11,139 bases of DNA from Fidelibacterota bacterium (GCA_012963075.1 DTWI01000052.1:1-11139), one strand, 5' to 3'; counted from the first letter of the stretch, positions 1 through 5,847 are shown. Program-made: numbers and translations. Notes: generated by a model from the sequence alone, not told the origin.

Positions 1-467
1 CTCAAGCACCAGGCAATTATTTCACAGGCGATGGGGCCTACATTGATGAAGATGGATATTATTGGATTACAGGGCGCGTAGATGACGTATTAAACGTTTC
101 AGGGCATCGTATCGGAACTGCTGAAGTAGAAGGTGCTATTGGTGCCGCATCAGGCGTAGCAGAAGCAGCAGTCGTGGGATACACTCATGAGATTAAAGGA
201 GAAGGGATTTATGCATTTGTGACCTTAATGACAGGCGTTGAACCCTCTGATGAAATTAAATCAGGTATTTTATCTAGTGTGACCTCTATTATTGGTCCGC
301 ATGTTAAACCAAATGTTATTCAATTCTGTGATGGATTGCCTAAGACAAGATCTGGAAAAATTATGCGAAGAATTTTAAAGAAAATTGCTCAAAATGAAAC
401 AGATGATTTAGGAGATATTTCTACTTTAGCTGATCCAAGTGTCATTAAAAGCTTAATTAACAAATAA
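1..467 (+). CDS. acsA: Acetyl-CoA synthetase, C-terminal end (5' partial)
   Basis: AMP-forming acetate:CoA ligase, which activates acetate to acetyl-CoA through acetyl-AMP. The gene enters from the left edge; the frame begins at base 3, so about 154 C-terminal residues of a usual ~650 are present. Visible motifs are YFTGDGA (end of the adenylation core), the hinge stretch [18 protein letters not shown] at bases 63-116, and the C-terminal [11 protein letters not shown]. The lysine codon of that last motif (bases 357-359) is the family's catalytic lysine, which is controlled by reversible acetylation in known Acs enzymes. The ending [15 protein letters not shown] closely follows classical Acs and separates it from propionyl-CoA synthetases and general acyl-CoA ligases. 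The next gene starts 8 nt after the stop, so the two may be co-transcribed. Base composition is more GC-rich than in most of the window. Confidence 0.95.
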   Translation, partial: QAPGNYFTGDGAYIDEDGYYWITGRVDDVLNVSGHRIGTAEVEGAIGAASGVAEAAVVGYTHEIKGEGIYAFVTLMTGVEPSDEIKSGILSSVTSIIGPHVKPNVIQFCDGLPKTRSGKIMRRILKKIAQNETDDLGDISTLADPSVIKSLINK

Positions 468-475
468 CTAATTTA

Positions 476-1390
476 ATGAAGTATTTTTCTCCTTTGTTTC
501 CATTCATCGCCGGTTGGACGTTATTGTTCTTTACCGATCACTTATCTTCAATCAGTTTAACCAATGGCATATTACAACTATTGTTATTTGCAATCGTAGT
601 TTGTTTGCCGACATGGCGTACTGGTCGAATGTCATACGTGGATATAGGCTGGCCATGGGGTTTAACTGTGATTGGTGTGCTAACTTGGCTTTACGGTGAA
701 GGCGATAGTGTTCGTGTTGCTATTGTCAGTATCGCGTACATTCTTGCTGGTAGTCGTATGGGCTTCGGTGCATTAAAAATGTGGAAGTTAGGCATGTTAA
801 AAACGGAATTACCTCGCTACGAATACCAAAAACGACGTTGGCAAAAAGCGGGTAAAAAGAATACTGCTTTAGCAATGCAAGTCGAAGCAATTTCACAAGG
901 TTTAGCTAATGCCTCTTTTTTGGCGATACCCGCTTTTATAATTGCGGCTAATCCCAATGCAACTATTTCGATATTTGAGATAGTCGGCATCGCAGTTTGG
1001 TTAGGTGCATTTTTAATGGAATCGGTTGCAGATATGCAAAAACTTACTTTTTTAAGAAACATGAAAAAATTAGGAGAGAAAAATAAAGTCTGTAATGTCG
1101 GTTTGTGGAAATATAGCCGCCATCCCAATTATTTTGGTGAATGGATGGTATGGAATGGATTGGTTATCGCGTCTATTCCATCATGGATAGCGTTATATCA
1201 GCAAGAATCCATCTTTATTTGGGGATTATTAGGCGCAGGATTGTTTTTCGTTTCTAGAATAATGTATATCACGTTAGTGTACCACACTGGTGCTGTACCA
1301 GCAGAGTATTATTCAGTGCAGAAACGTCCTGAATATAAATCCTATCAACAAACGACCAATATCTTTTTTCCTGGTGCCAATAAACCATAA
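476..1390 (+). CDS. DUF1295 / steroid 5-alpha-reductase-like integral membrane protein
   Basis: 304-residue polytopic membrane protein of the DUF1295 family, related to the C-terminal domain of steroid 5-alpha-reductases and to isoprenylcysteine methyltransferases. Family landmarks are MSYVDIGWPWGL at residues 52-63, MESVADMQKL at 181-190 and the signature GLWKYSRHPNYFGEW at 209-223. The Arg/His-Pro-Asn part is the presumed cofactor-contacting region. The protein ends with RPEYKSYQQ. About seven hydrophobic segments can be picked out. Substrate is unknown; reduction of an unsaturated lipid or steroid/isoprenoid is the usual guess for this family. The start is ATG with no clear Shine-Dalgarno site, 8 nt after acsA. 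A second, divergent member lies at 10032-10910. Composition resembles acsA more than the AT-richer genes downstream. Confidence 0.85.
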   Translation: MKYFSPLFPFIAGWTLLFFTDHLSSISLTNGILQLLLFAIVVCLPTWRTGRMSYVDIGWPWGLTVIGVLTWLYGEGDSVRVAIVSIAYILAGSRMGFGALKMWKLGMLKTELPRYEYQKRRWQKAGKKNTALAMQVEAISQGLANASFLAIPAFIIAANPNATISIFEIVGIAVWLGAFLMESVADMQKLTFLRNMKKLGEKNKVCNVGLWKYSRHPNYFGEWMVWNGLVIASIPSWIALYQQESIFIWGLLGAGLFFVSRIMYITLVYHTGAVPAEYYSVQKRPEYKSYQQTTNIFFPGANKP

Positions 1391-1440
1391 TTCCAAGTGG
1401 TATTAATAGTTTAATAAAATAAATAATTGTAATTTAGACT

Positions 1441-1674
1441 ATGAATTTAAATGTAAAAGCTGCCGCATTATCTTTCGGCGTTTTTTGGAGCATAATGACA
1501 ATGATTTGTGCTTGGTGTGGCCTCAATGAGATTGTTGCGTTTCTACAGCCGTACTACCTAGGAATAGATACCTCATTCGTTGGTGGTCTCATCGGAGGAT
1601 TTTGGGGTTTTATCGATGGCGCAATAGGTGGTTTCCTAGTTGCTTGGTTATATAATAAGTTTAATAACGCTTAA
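1441..1674 (+). CDS. Small two-TM membrane protein, 'bacteriophage holin'-labelled family
   Basis: 77 residues with two hydrophobic segments (about 7-28 and 46-70). The C-terminal half reads GGLIGGFWGFIDGAIGGFLVAWLYN, glycine-spaced helix packing followed by a polar tail. From memory, the pattern (MNLNVKA start, GxxxGxxWGFxDGxIGG core, AWLYN end) matches a chromosomal small-protein family that annotation pipelines commonly call bacteriophage holin. No endolysin, tail or other phage gene is nearby, so lysis function is unsupported and a housekeeping membrane role is more likely. It follows the DUF1295 gene by 50 bases without an evident Shine-Dalgarno site. It ends 6 bases from the stop of the convergent gene on the minus strand. 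Confidence 0.75.
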   Translation: MNLNVKAAALSFGVFWSIMTMICAWCGLNEIVAFLQPYYLGIDTSFVGGLIGGFWGFIDGAIGGFLVAWLYNKFNNA

Positions 1675-1680
1675 CTTATC

Positions 1681-2094
1681 TTAACCTTCTTTTTTCATCA
1701 TTTTCTTTTTCATGATGATTTGTTTTCCATCTTCTGTTTTCCATTTCATTATGTTGTGGTTTTCGTCTTTAAATTTTGCTAATTTTTCTTCTGACATTTC
1801 TTTTCCATTAACGGTAATTTTTACTTTTTCTTCACCATCAATAATTTCTTTTCGAATCTCCACCTTCATTTTTTTTAATTCGCTATCATCATCTATCTCA
1901 AATATCATCATATGATCTTTGCCCATTGCTATTTTTTTAGACATATCTCCTCTAAAATGAAATTCTCCATTCATGCATTGTGATTTATGATTCATGCATT
2001 GTGATTTATGATCGAATGCATTTGATACCAACAATGCAAATACTGCTAAAGCTGTAAATTTAAATGCTATATCAAGTTTTTCTTTTAAGTTCAT
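1681..2094 (-). CDS. Exported lysine/methionine-rich protein of the ECF sigma locus
   Basis: 137 residues. An N-terminal hydrophobic segment (about 9-27, ending ALLVSNAF) looks like a signal peptide or membrane anchor. It is followed by a duplicated HKSQCMN heptad (29-35 and 36-42), then a highly charged, Lys/Glu/Met-rich domain with alternating short strands (IFEIDDDSEL, MKVEI, KVKITVNGKEM) and a KKKMMKK tail. I do not recognise the family. The duplication adds a second Cys/His/Met cluster, so metal or thiol chemistry is possible, but this is only inference. A good Shine-Dalgarno AGGGAG (2103-2108 on the minus strand) sits 8 nt before the ATG. It is the last gene of the sigma/anti-sigma arm, 40 bases after the preceding stop, so it is probably a target of the sigma factor. 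The IFEI and KVKI..VNG strings recur in the divergently encoded lipoprotein at 3053-3370. Confidence 0.75.
   Translation of the reverse strand: MNLKEKLDIAFKFTALAVFALLVSNAFDHKSQCMNHKSQCMNGEFHFRGDMSKKIAMGKDHMMIFEIDDDSELKKMKVEIRKEIIDGEEKVKITVNGKEMSEEKLAKFKDENHNIMKWKTEDGKQIIMKKKMMKKEG
1969..2012. repeat. Perfect 21-bp tandem duplication inside the lysine/methionine-rich gene
   Basis: Two identical adjacent 21-bp copies occupy 1971-1991 and 1992-2012, with two extra matching bases at the left (1969-1970). The unit is a multiple of three, so the reading frame is kept and HKSQCMN appears twice in the protein. The absence of any mismatch points to a recent slippage-type duplication. Confidence 0.97.
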
Positions 2095-2102
2095 TTCTTT
2101 AT

Positions 2103-2108
2103 CTCCCT
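2103..2108 (-). promoter_or_regulatory. Shine-Dalgarno site of the gene at 1681-2094
   Basis: Reads AGGGAG on the minus strand, 8 nt before the ATG at 2094. It supports this start codon and shows the gene is translated independently of the upstream overlapping pair. Confidence 0.7.
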
Positions 2109-2134
2109 AATTGGTTTAATTGTTCTAACAAACT

Positions 2135-2482
2135 CTAGTACGGCAAGTTCCCATTATTATATATTAATGGAACATTTTTTTCTATGGATAGAAAATTTAT
2201 AATACTATCTAATTGAAAGAATTCCAAACCCGGCACGTTACTGATCCTTTCAATGATATCCAATGAATAATTTAATTGATTACTTATTGTTGAAACATAA
2301 ATATTGATTTCATTTACGTATAATCCCAACACAAGACATATACCAATTAGTGGTAATAAGTCTGGAGAATATATCAGTGTTTTTGATTTAGATGTTTGAG
2401 GAATATCATAAAGCGATTGCATAAATTGGCTATCTGCAATTTCTTCATCAAACATTTTTGGAATTGAGAATTTATTTCTCAT
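2135..2482 (-). CDS. Single-span membrane protein overlapping the sigma factor; putative anti-sigma factor
   Basis: 115 residues from the ATG at 2482; a TTG one codon earlier is also open. About 40 polar N-terminal residues are followed by one hydrophobic segment (about 41-57, LLPLIGICLVLGLYV) and a roughly 58-residue C-terminal part. This is the usual topology of a membrane anti-sigma factor, with a cytoplasmic sigma-binding N-terminus, one span and a periplasmic sensor. No zinc-type HxxxCxxC anti-sigma motif is present, so assignment rests on topology and position only. The start overlaps the sigma-factor end by 11 nt, implying translational coupling and near-equal dosage, as is typical of sigma/anti-sigma pairs. 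A clear AAGGA lies 7 nt before the ATG. Confidence 0.65.
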   Translation of the reverse strand: MRNKFSIPKMFDEEIADSQFMQSLYDIPQTSKSKTLIYSPDLLPLIGICLVLGLYVNEINIYVSTISNQLNYSLDIIERISNVPGLEFFQLDSIINFLSIEKNVPLIYNNGNLPY

Positions 2483-2924
2483 CAAGATATCCTTTTAATT
2501 GACTTCTCCCACGTTTTAACCATGATTTAATAGTATTTTCGTTTACTGATAACTCTACAGATATATCTTTGATACTATATCGTAAGAAATAATACATTAT
2601 AATTGCTTTGCGATAATTTAATGGTAGCTTCTCAATTGCATCTTTTAAAGTTATTTCCTCAATATTGTTTATTTGAACAGAAGAAGGATCATATGTTGTA
2701 TCAACCGTACGGTGTTTTTTTTCTTTATGGTATGTTGTTAGTGCAGTATTATATGCAATGCGATACATCCAAGTATATAACGATGATTGAAATGAAAACC
2801 TATCAAGATTTAACCATATTTTTTTAAAGGTATCTTGAGTAGAATCTTCAGCAAGTGCCTCATCTTTGAGAATAAAAAAGGCAACGTTATATAGTTTTGT
2901 TCCATATGTGTTGATTGCTTCCAT
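2472..2924 (-). CDS. ECF-type RNA polymerase sigma factor (sigma-70 family)
   Basis: 150 residues from the ATG at 2924. Region 2 covers about residues 3-65: LYNVAFFILKDEALAEDSTQDTF is region 2.1/2.2, which binds the core enzyme, and SSLYTWMYRIAYNTALTTY is region 2.3/2.4, which recognises the -10 element. A short linker leads to region 4, about 95-145 (LPLNYRKAIIMYYFLRYSIKDIS and the helix-turn-helix NENTIKSWLKRGRSQLKGYL), which reads the -35. Size and two-domain layout fit the ECF group. A longer TTG start at 2954 is open, but the predicted transcription start of its own promoter falls almost on it, so I prefer the ATG, which leaves a leader of about 28 nt. The gene is transcribed away from a palindromic promoter region and is probably autoregulated. 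Confidence 0.92.
   Translation of the reverse strand: MEAINTYGTKLYNVAFFILKDEALAEDSTQDTFKKIWLNLDRFSFQSSLYTWMYRIAYNTALTTYHKEKKHRTVDTTYDPSSVQINNIEEITLKDAIEKLPLNYRKAIIMYYFLRYSIKDISVELSVNENTIKSWLKRGRSQLKGYLDEK
2490..2494 (-). promoter_or_regulatory. Shine-Dalgarno site deciding the anti-sigma start
   Basis: AAGGA on the minus strand, inside the sigma-factor coding region and 7 nt before the ATG at 2482. It favours that ATG over the TTG immediately before it. Confidence 0.6.
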
Positions 2925-2958
2925 AAAAATATCTTTTTTTAATTTGTTCTTCAAAACT

Positions 2959-2987
2959 TTTAGACCATAAATTTGTTAAAAAGTTGC
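2959..2987 (-). promoter_or_regulatory. Predicted ECF/sigma-E-like promoter of the sigma-factor operon
   Basis: On the minus strand, GCAACTT (2987-2981) serves as -35 and is followed by 16 nt and TCTAAA (2964-2959). Counting the preceding G, this is GCAACTT-N15-GTCTAA. It is one base away from the E. coli sigma-E consensus GGAACTT-N15-GTCTAA and contains the AAC core common to ECF -35 elements. The expected transcription start is about 2951-2954. That places it just upstream of the preferred ATG of the sigma gene and suggests autoregulation. Confidence 0.6.
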
Positions 2988-2999
2988 ATGCAACTTTTT
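2978..2999. repeat. Perfect 22-bp palindrome between divergent arms of the sigma locus
   Basis: The core GTTGCATGCAAC (2983-2994) is flanked by A5 on the left and T5 on the right, so all 11 base pairs of each arm match. It carries the -35 elements of both divergent promoters as its two halves. It could also be bound by a dimeric regulator. Its position between divergent starts argues against a terminator role. Confidence 0.9.
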
Positions 3000-3018
3000 G
3001 AAGTTATTAAAGTCTATA
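2990..3018 (+). promoter_or_regulatory. Predicted ECF/sigma-E-like promoter of the lipoprotein operon
   Basis: GCAACTT (2990-2996), 16 nt, then TCTATA (3013-3018), i.e. GCAACTT-N15-GTCTA. The -35, the spacing and GTCTA are the same as in the opposite-strand promoter. The expected transcription start is near 3024-3026, giving a leader of about 28 nt to the ATG at 3053. Confidence 0.6.
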
Positions 3019-3040
3019 TATATTAATGAAGAAAAAAACA

Positions 3041-3045
3041 AAGGA
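3041..3045 (+). promoter_or_regulatory. Shine-Dalgarno site deciding the lipoprotein start
   Basis: AAGGA, 7 nt before the ATG at 3053. The in-frame upstream ATG at 3026 has no such site and lies at the predicted transcription start, so 3053 is preferred. It also gives a normal lipoprotein signal peptide length. Confidence 0.7.
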
Positions 3046-3052
3046 TAAAATA

Positions 3053-3370
3053 ATGAAAATTAAATTAGCAACCATTTTACTAGTGATATGTTTTATCAGT
3101 GCTTGTGGTTCGTTTAATGAGGGGACTGCAGAATTACATCTCAACAAAAATATTTCAACAGGCCAGGAATTGTTAGATCTTCAGGCATCTCTTGATAAAG
3201 GTATAATTAACCAAGAAGAATTTGATATTGAAAAAGAAAAAATTCTAAGTGGTAGTGAAATTTTTGAAATTGAAATTGAAGAATTTGAAAATTTTGACTC
3301 AGAAGGCGGTAAGGTAAAAATTAAAATAAACGTTAATGGTGGTGATATTAAGGTGGAAGGTGACAAATGA
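3053..3370 (+). CDS. SHOCT-motif lipoprotein, predicted ECF sigma target
   Basis: 105 residues from ATG 3053. The N-terminus is a classic lipoprotein signal peptide: MKIK, a hydrophobic core, then lipobox ISAC with Cys18 as the lipidated residue. Residues about 37-66 (TGQELLDLQASLDKG, IINQEEFDIEKEKIL) match the SHOCT helix-hairpin pattern of a leucine-rich first helix, K/G turn, I-x-x-E-E-F and K-x-x-IL. SHOCT is thought to mediate oligomerisation or protein contact. The C-terminal 40 residues are acidic, then alternate strand-like (IFEIEIEEFENF, KVKIKINVNG). Similar strings occur in the lysine/methionine-rich protein on the other arm. The stop overlaps the next start (ATGA), so the two genes are translationally coupled. 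It lies directly downstream of the predicted plus-strand ECF promoter. Function is unknown; an envelope-stress sensor or effector is plausible. Confidence 0.8.
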   Translation: MKIKLATILLVICFISACGSFNEGTAELHLNKNISTGQELLDLQASLDKGIINQEEFDIEKEKILSGSEIFEIEIEEFENFDSEGGKVKIKINVNGGDIKVEGDK

Positions 3371-3717
3371 GTACAATTTTAGAACTTTTTATACCAATCA
3401 TTGCAGTTTCTACTTTACCTATAATTGTATATTTTATTGTCAAGAAAAAGATGCATGATCGAAAACTTTTGAGTAAAGAAATACTTGCAGCAATCGAAAA
3501 AGGCATTGATGTTCCAATTATGCCAAGGAATATTTCAACTCCATTAGATTATTTACGAAGAGGAATTATATGTACATTAATTGGTTTGTTTGTTGGAATA
3601 ACATTTGCTGGCAAAGGCGATATTGAGGCAGCTGCGATATTAGGTTCAGTTCCTTTCGCAGTAGGAATAGGATATCTTATTTACTATAAACTTGCTACAA
3701 AAGAAGAAGAAAAATAG
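3367..3717 (+). CDS. DUF6249-like small membrane protein
   Basis: 116 residues. The first TM segment is about 5-26, followed by a basic stretch (VKKKMHDRK). Next comes the AIEKGIDVP motif (42-50), resembling the 'xxIEKGxD' motif of DUF6249 proteins that often sit beside ECF sigma factors in Bacteroidota. Two further hydrophobic segments follow (about 66-82 and 88-107) and a charged KEEEK tail. The assignment to DUF6249 is from memory of the pattern. The gene overlaps the lipoprotein stop by 4 nt (ATGA) and is followed by a strong terminator, so lipoprotein plus this gene form a complete two-gene operon. The molecular role is unknown. Confidence 0.75.
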   Translation: MSTILELFIPIIAVSTLPIIVYFIVKKKMHDRKLLSKEILAAIEKGIDVPIMPRNISTPLDYLRRGIICTLIGLFVGITFAGKGDIEAAAILGSVPFAVGIGYLIYYKLATKEEEK

Positions 3718-3739
3718 TTATAATTCTTTCGATTGGTTA

Positions 3740-3771
3740 AATAAAAAGGTCTCAAATGAGACCTTTTTATT
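3740..3771. terminator. Bidirectional intrinsic terminator between convergent operons
   Basis: GGTCTC/GAGACC stem (3748-3753 with 3758-3763) closed by an AAAT loop. It is extended outward by A5/T5 and further A-T pairs to a 14-bp perfect stem. The T tract on one strand and A tract on the other let it act for both the plus gene ending at 3717 and the minus gene ending at 3776. Confidence 0.92.
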
Positions 3772-3775
3772 ATAA

Positions 3776-4612
3776 TTAAAGACCAAATCCACCACCATGG
3801 CACATCAAAATCTGTCCTGTGACATAGTTTGATTCTGGAATACAGAACATATAAATAGCACCAGCAGCTTCTTGAGGGGTTCCTGGTCTTCCAAGTGGAA
3901 TCATTGTTTTTGCATATTGAAATACTGCTGAATTAACCCCTACTTTAATTTTATTTCCTTCAATATCGATCGTGGACTCCTCTTTTTCTGCATCTGCATC
4001 GGTTAATCGTGTTTTAATCAATCCAAATCCAACTGCATTTACATTCACATTATAACGGCCCCATTCTTTTGCCATTGTTTTTGCCATTCCTACTACACCT
4101 GCTTTTGCGGTTGAGTAGTTTACTTGTCCAGCATTACCATTCATCCCTGAAGTGGATGAGATATTGATAACTTTTCTATAATTAGTGATTCCTTTTTCTT
4201 TGTCTTCGAGAAATAGTCTTTTAATATGAGGTTGAGCTGCACGAAGAATACGAAAAGGTGCTGTTATATGACAATCAAGAATTGCTTGCCACTGTTTATC
4301 GTCCATTTTTTGGATGACATTATCCCAGGTATATCCTGCATTATTGACAATAATATCTAATCCTCCAAAAGTGTCTAACGCTGTATTAATAAACCTTTCA
4401 GGAAAGTCATCATCAGTCACGCTTCCATTGCATGCAACAGCCTTACCTCCCATTGCAATAATATCTTTTACGGTTTGATTCCCTGGATCAGCATCTAGAT
4501 CATTTACAACGATATGCGCTCCATCTTTGGCTAACATTAATGCAAGTTCGCGACCAATCCCACGCCCTGATCCTGTTATTAATGCAACCTTTCCTTCTAA
4601 TTTTTTTCCCAT
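3776..4612 (-). CDS. SDR-family 3-hydroxyacyl-CoA / 3-oxoacyl reductase-type dehydrogenase
   Basis: 278-residue classical short-chain dehydrogenase. It has the cofactor motif TGSGRGIG (13-20), NNAG (90-93) and the catalytic Ser153 (NISS), Tyr166 and Lys170 (YSTAK). Asp38 at the end of strand 2 (VVNDLD) predicts NAD(H) rather than NADP(H). That stretch resembles the D-3-hydroxyacyl-CoA dehydrogenase part of multifunctional beta-oxidation enzymes. It lies 1 nt downstream of the acyl-CoA dehydrogenase stop, so the two form an operon. A step of acyl-CoA oxidation is therefore the best guess, with FabG-type 3-oxoacyl-ACP reduction as the alternative. The C-terminal GQILMCHGGGFGL is a normal SDR end. 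Transcription ends at the hairpin just beyond the stop. Confidence 0.9.
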   Translation of the reverse strand: MGKKLEGKVALITGSGRGIGRELALMLAKDGAHIVVNDLDADPGNQTVKDIIAMGGKAVACNGSVTDDDFPERFINTALDTFGGLDIIVNNAGYTWDNVIQKMDDKQWQAILDCHITAPFRILRAAQPHIKRLFLEDKEKGITNYRKVINISSTSGMNGNAGQVNYSTAKAGVVGMAKTMAKEWGRYNVNVNAVGFGLIKTRLTDADAEKEESTIDIEGNKIKVGVNSAVFQYAKTMIPLGRPGTPQEAAGAIYMFCIPESNYVTGQILMCHGGGFGL

Positions 4613-4613
4613 G

Positions 4614-5756
4614 TTAAAATCCTAACGATCTACCAATGATTTCTTTCATAATTTCATTGGTACCACCATAAATAGTTTGTACACGAGAATCAAGATATGC
4701 TCTCGCAATAGGATATTCAAGAATGTATCCATAGCCACCATGTAGTTGTAAGCATTGATCCACGACACGATGTTCTACATCGGTTATCCACCATTTTGCC
4801 ATTGCAGCTTTTTCAGCAGTAAGTTTCTTCTCATTTAAGTCGAAGACACATTGATCGTAAAAGGTACGACCAATTTCAGCTTCGGTGGCCATTTCTGCTA
4901 GTTTGAACTTTGAATTTTGAAAGCTACCAATTTTTTGACCAAATGCCTTGCGTTCATGACAGTATTCAATCGTATATTTCAATACTACTTCTATTGCCGC
5001 AATTGATGCAGCTGCAATTGATAAACGTTCTTTCGGAAGATTTTCCATCATATAGTAAAACCCTTTTCCTTCCTCACCTAAAAGATTTTCTTTTGGTACC
5101 TTTACATCCTTGAAGAAGAGTTCAGCTGTATCCTGTGCTTTTTGACCAATTTTTTCTAATTTTTTTCCTCTTTCAAATCCTTCCATACCACGTTCAAGAA
5201 CTAATAAACTAATTCCCTTAGCATTTTTCGTAGAATCAGTTTTAACTGCAGTGATTACAAAATCGCTTAATAAGCCATTAGTAATGAATGTTTTACTTCC
5301 ATTAACAAGATAATGATCTCCCATATCTTTTGCGGTAGTTTTCATTCCAGCTAAATCACTACCACCACTAGGTTCAGTCATTGCTAGTGCTCCAATGATC
5401 TCTCCACTACATATTTTTGGAAACCAACGTTTTTTTTGTTCTTCATTACAATGAGATAATAAGTACGGTACCACTAGATCATTTTGTACAGAGTGTGCAA
5501 ATCCAGAGGATCCAGATCTTACTCCTTCTTCAATAAGAATGGTATTATATCGATAGTCATCAATCCCCATTCCACCATATTCTTCAGGAACATCAATTCC
5601 AAAAAAATTATTTTCTCCCGCTTTCAACCATACCTCACGTGACACCTGTCCATCTTTTTCCCATTGTTCGTTATTAGGTGCAACTTCACGTTCAAAAAAT
5701 GTGCGAACTGCATCTTGAAAAATTAATTGTTCCTCTGTTAGATTCTCTTTTTTCAT
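4614..5756 (-). CDS. Acyl-CoA dehydrogenase (long-chain/LCAD-like)
   Basis: 380-residue flavoprotein dehydrogenase that would introduce the 2,3-double bond into acyl-CoA and pass electrons to ETF. The N-terminal helical domain is about 1-120. The beta domain carries AMTEPSGGSDLAG (125-137), which binds FAD and substrate. The C-terminal helical domain includes RKAFGQKIGSFQ (269-280) and QLHGGYGYILEYPIARAYLD (337-356), then IYGGTNEIMKEIIGR (362-376). The MCAD-type catalytic Glu of YEGT is Gly here. As in LCAD and isovaleryl-CoA dehydrogenase, the base is probably the Glu of PKERL (Glu244). A good AAGGGA lies 8 nt before the ATG. It is the first gene of the two-gene operon and is divergent from the gene at 5848. 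Chain-length preference cannot be read from sequence. Confidence 0.95.
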   Translation of the reverse strand: MKKENLTEEQLIFQDAVRTFFEREVAPNNEQWEKDGQVSREVWLKAGENNFFGIDVPEEYGGMGIDDYRYNTILIEEGVRSGSSGFAHSVQNDLVVPYLLSHCNEEQKKRWFPKICSGEIIGALAMTEPSGGSDLAGMKTTAKDMGDHYLVNGSKTFITNGLLSDFVITAVKTDSTKNAKGISLLVLERGMEGFERGKKLEKIGQKAQDTAELFFKDVKVPKENLLGEEGKGFYYMMENLPKERLSIAAASIAAIEVVLKYTIEYCHERKAFGQKIGSFQNSKFKLAEMATEAEIGRTFYDQCVFDLNEKKLTAEKAAMAKWWITDVEHRVVDQCLQLHGGYGYILEYPIARAYLDSRVQTIYGGTNEIMKEIIGRSLGF

Positions 5757-5847
5757 TATTTTTTTCCCTTATTGTTTTAATAAGATAGTCTACAAATTTT
5801 TTTTTAATTATTCCTTGAGAACTTTTTTAGCTTAATTTTCAACAATT
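5757..5847. promoter_or_regulatory. Divergent intergenic region of the acyl-CoA dehydrogenase and lipid operons
   Basis: 91 very AT-rich bases between two divergent starts; both promoters must lie here or just inside the genes. It holds the Shine-Dalgarno site of the dehydrogenase (minus-strand AAGGGA, 5765-5770) and long T runs. No convincing -35/-10 pair was found on either strand. The GTCTA near 5788 has no matching -35 at the spacing of the sigma-locus promoters. Confidence 0.5.

Noticed and set aside
817..1128. 103-codon open frame on the minus strand
   Set aside because: It is fully antisense to the DUF1295 gene, which has clear family motifs; the peptide resembles nothing.
1655..1679. 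Inverted repeat ATAAGTT/AACTTAT at the 1674/1681 convergent junction as a terminator
   Set aside because: The stem is 7 bp and nearly all A-T with an 11-base loop and no T tract directly after it.
1712..1915. 67-codon plus-strand open frame
   Set aside because: Antisense to the Lys/Met-rich gene; its Phe/Ser/Ile-rich product is the expected shadow of Lys/Glu-rich codons.
2603..2827. 74-codon plus-strand open frame inside the sigma factor
   Set aside because: Shadow of a well-supported ECF sigma gene, without motifs or a Shine-Dalgarno site.
2978..2999. Palindrome read as an intrinsic terminator (T5 on each strand)
   Set aside because: It lies between divergent gene starts, the central GTTGCATGCAAC leaves no normal loop, and it fits better as the -35 core of two promoters.
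5785..5824. GTCTA near 5788 and GAGAACTT near 5819 as a third ECF promoter
   Set aside because: The two elements are in the wrong order on the plus strand, and neither has a partner at the 15-16 nt spacing of the sigma-locus promoters.
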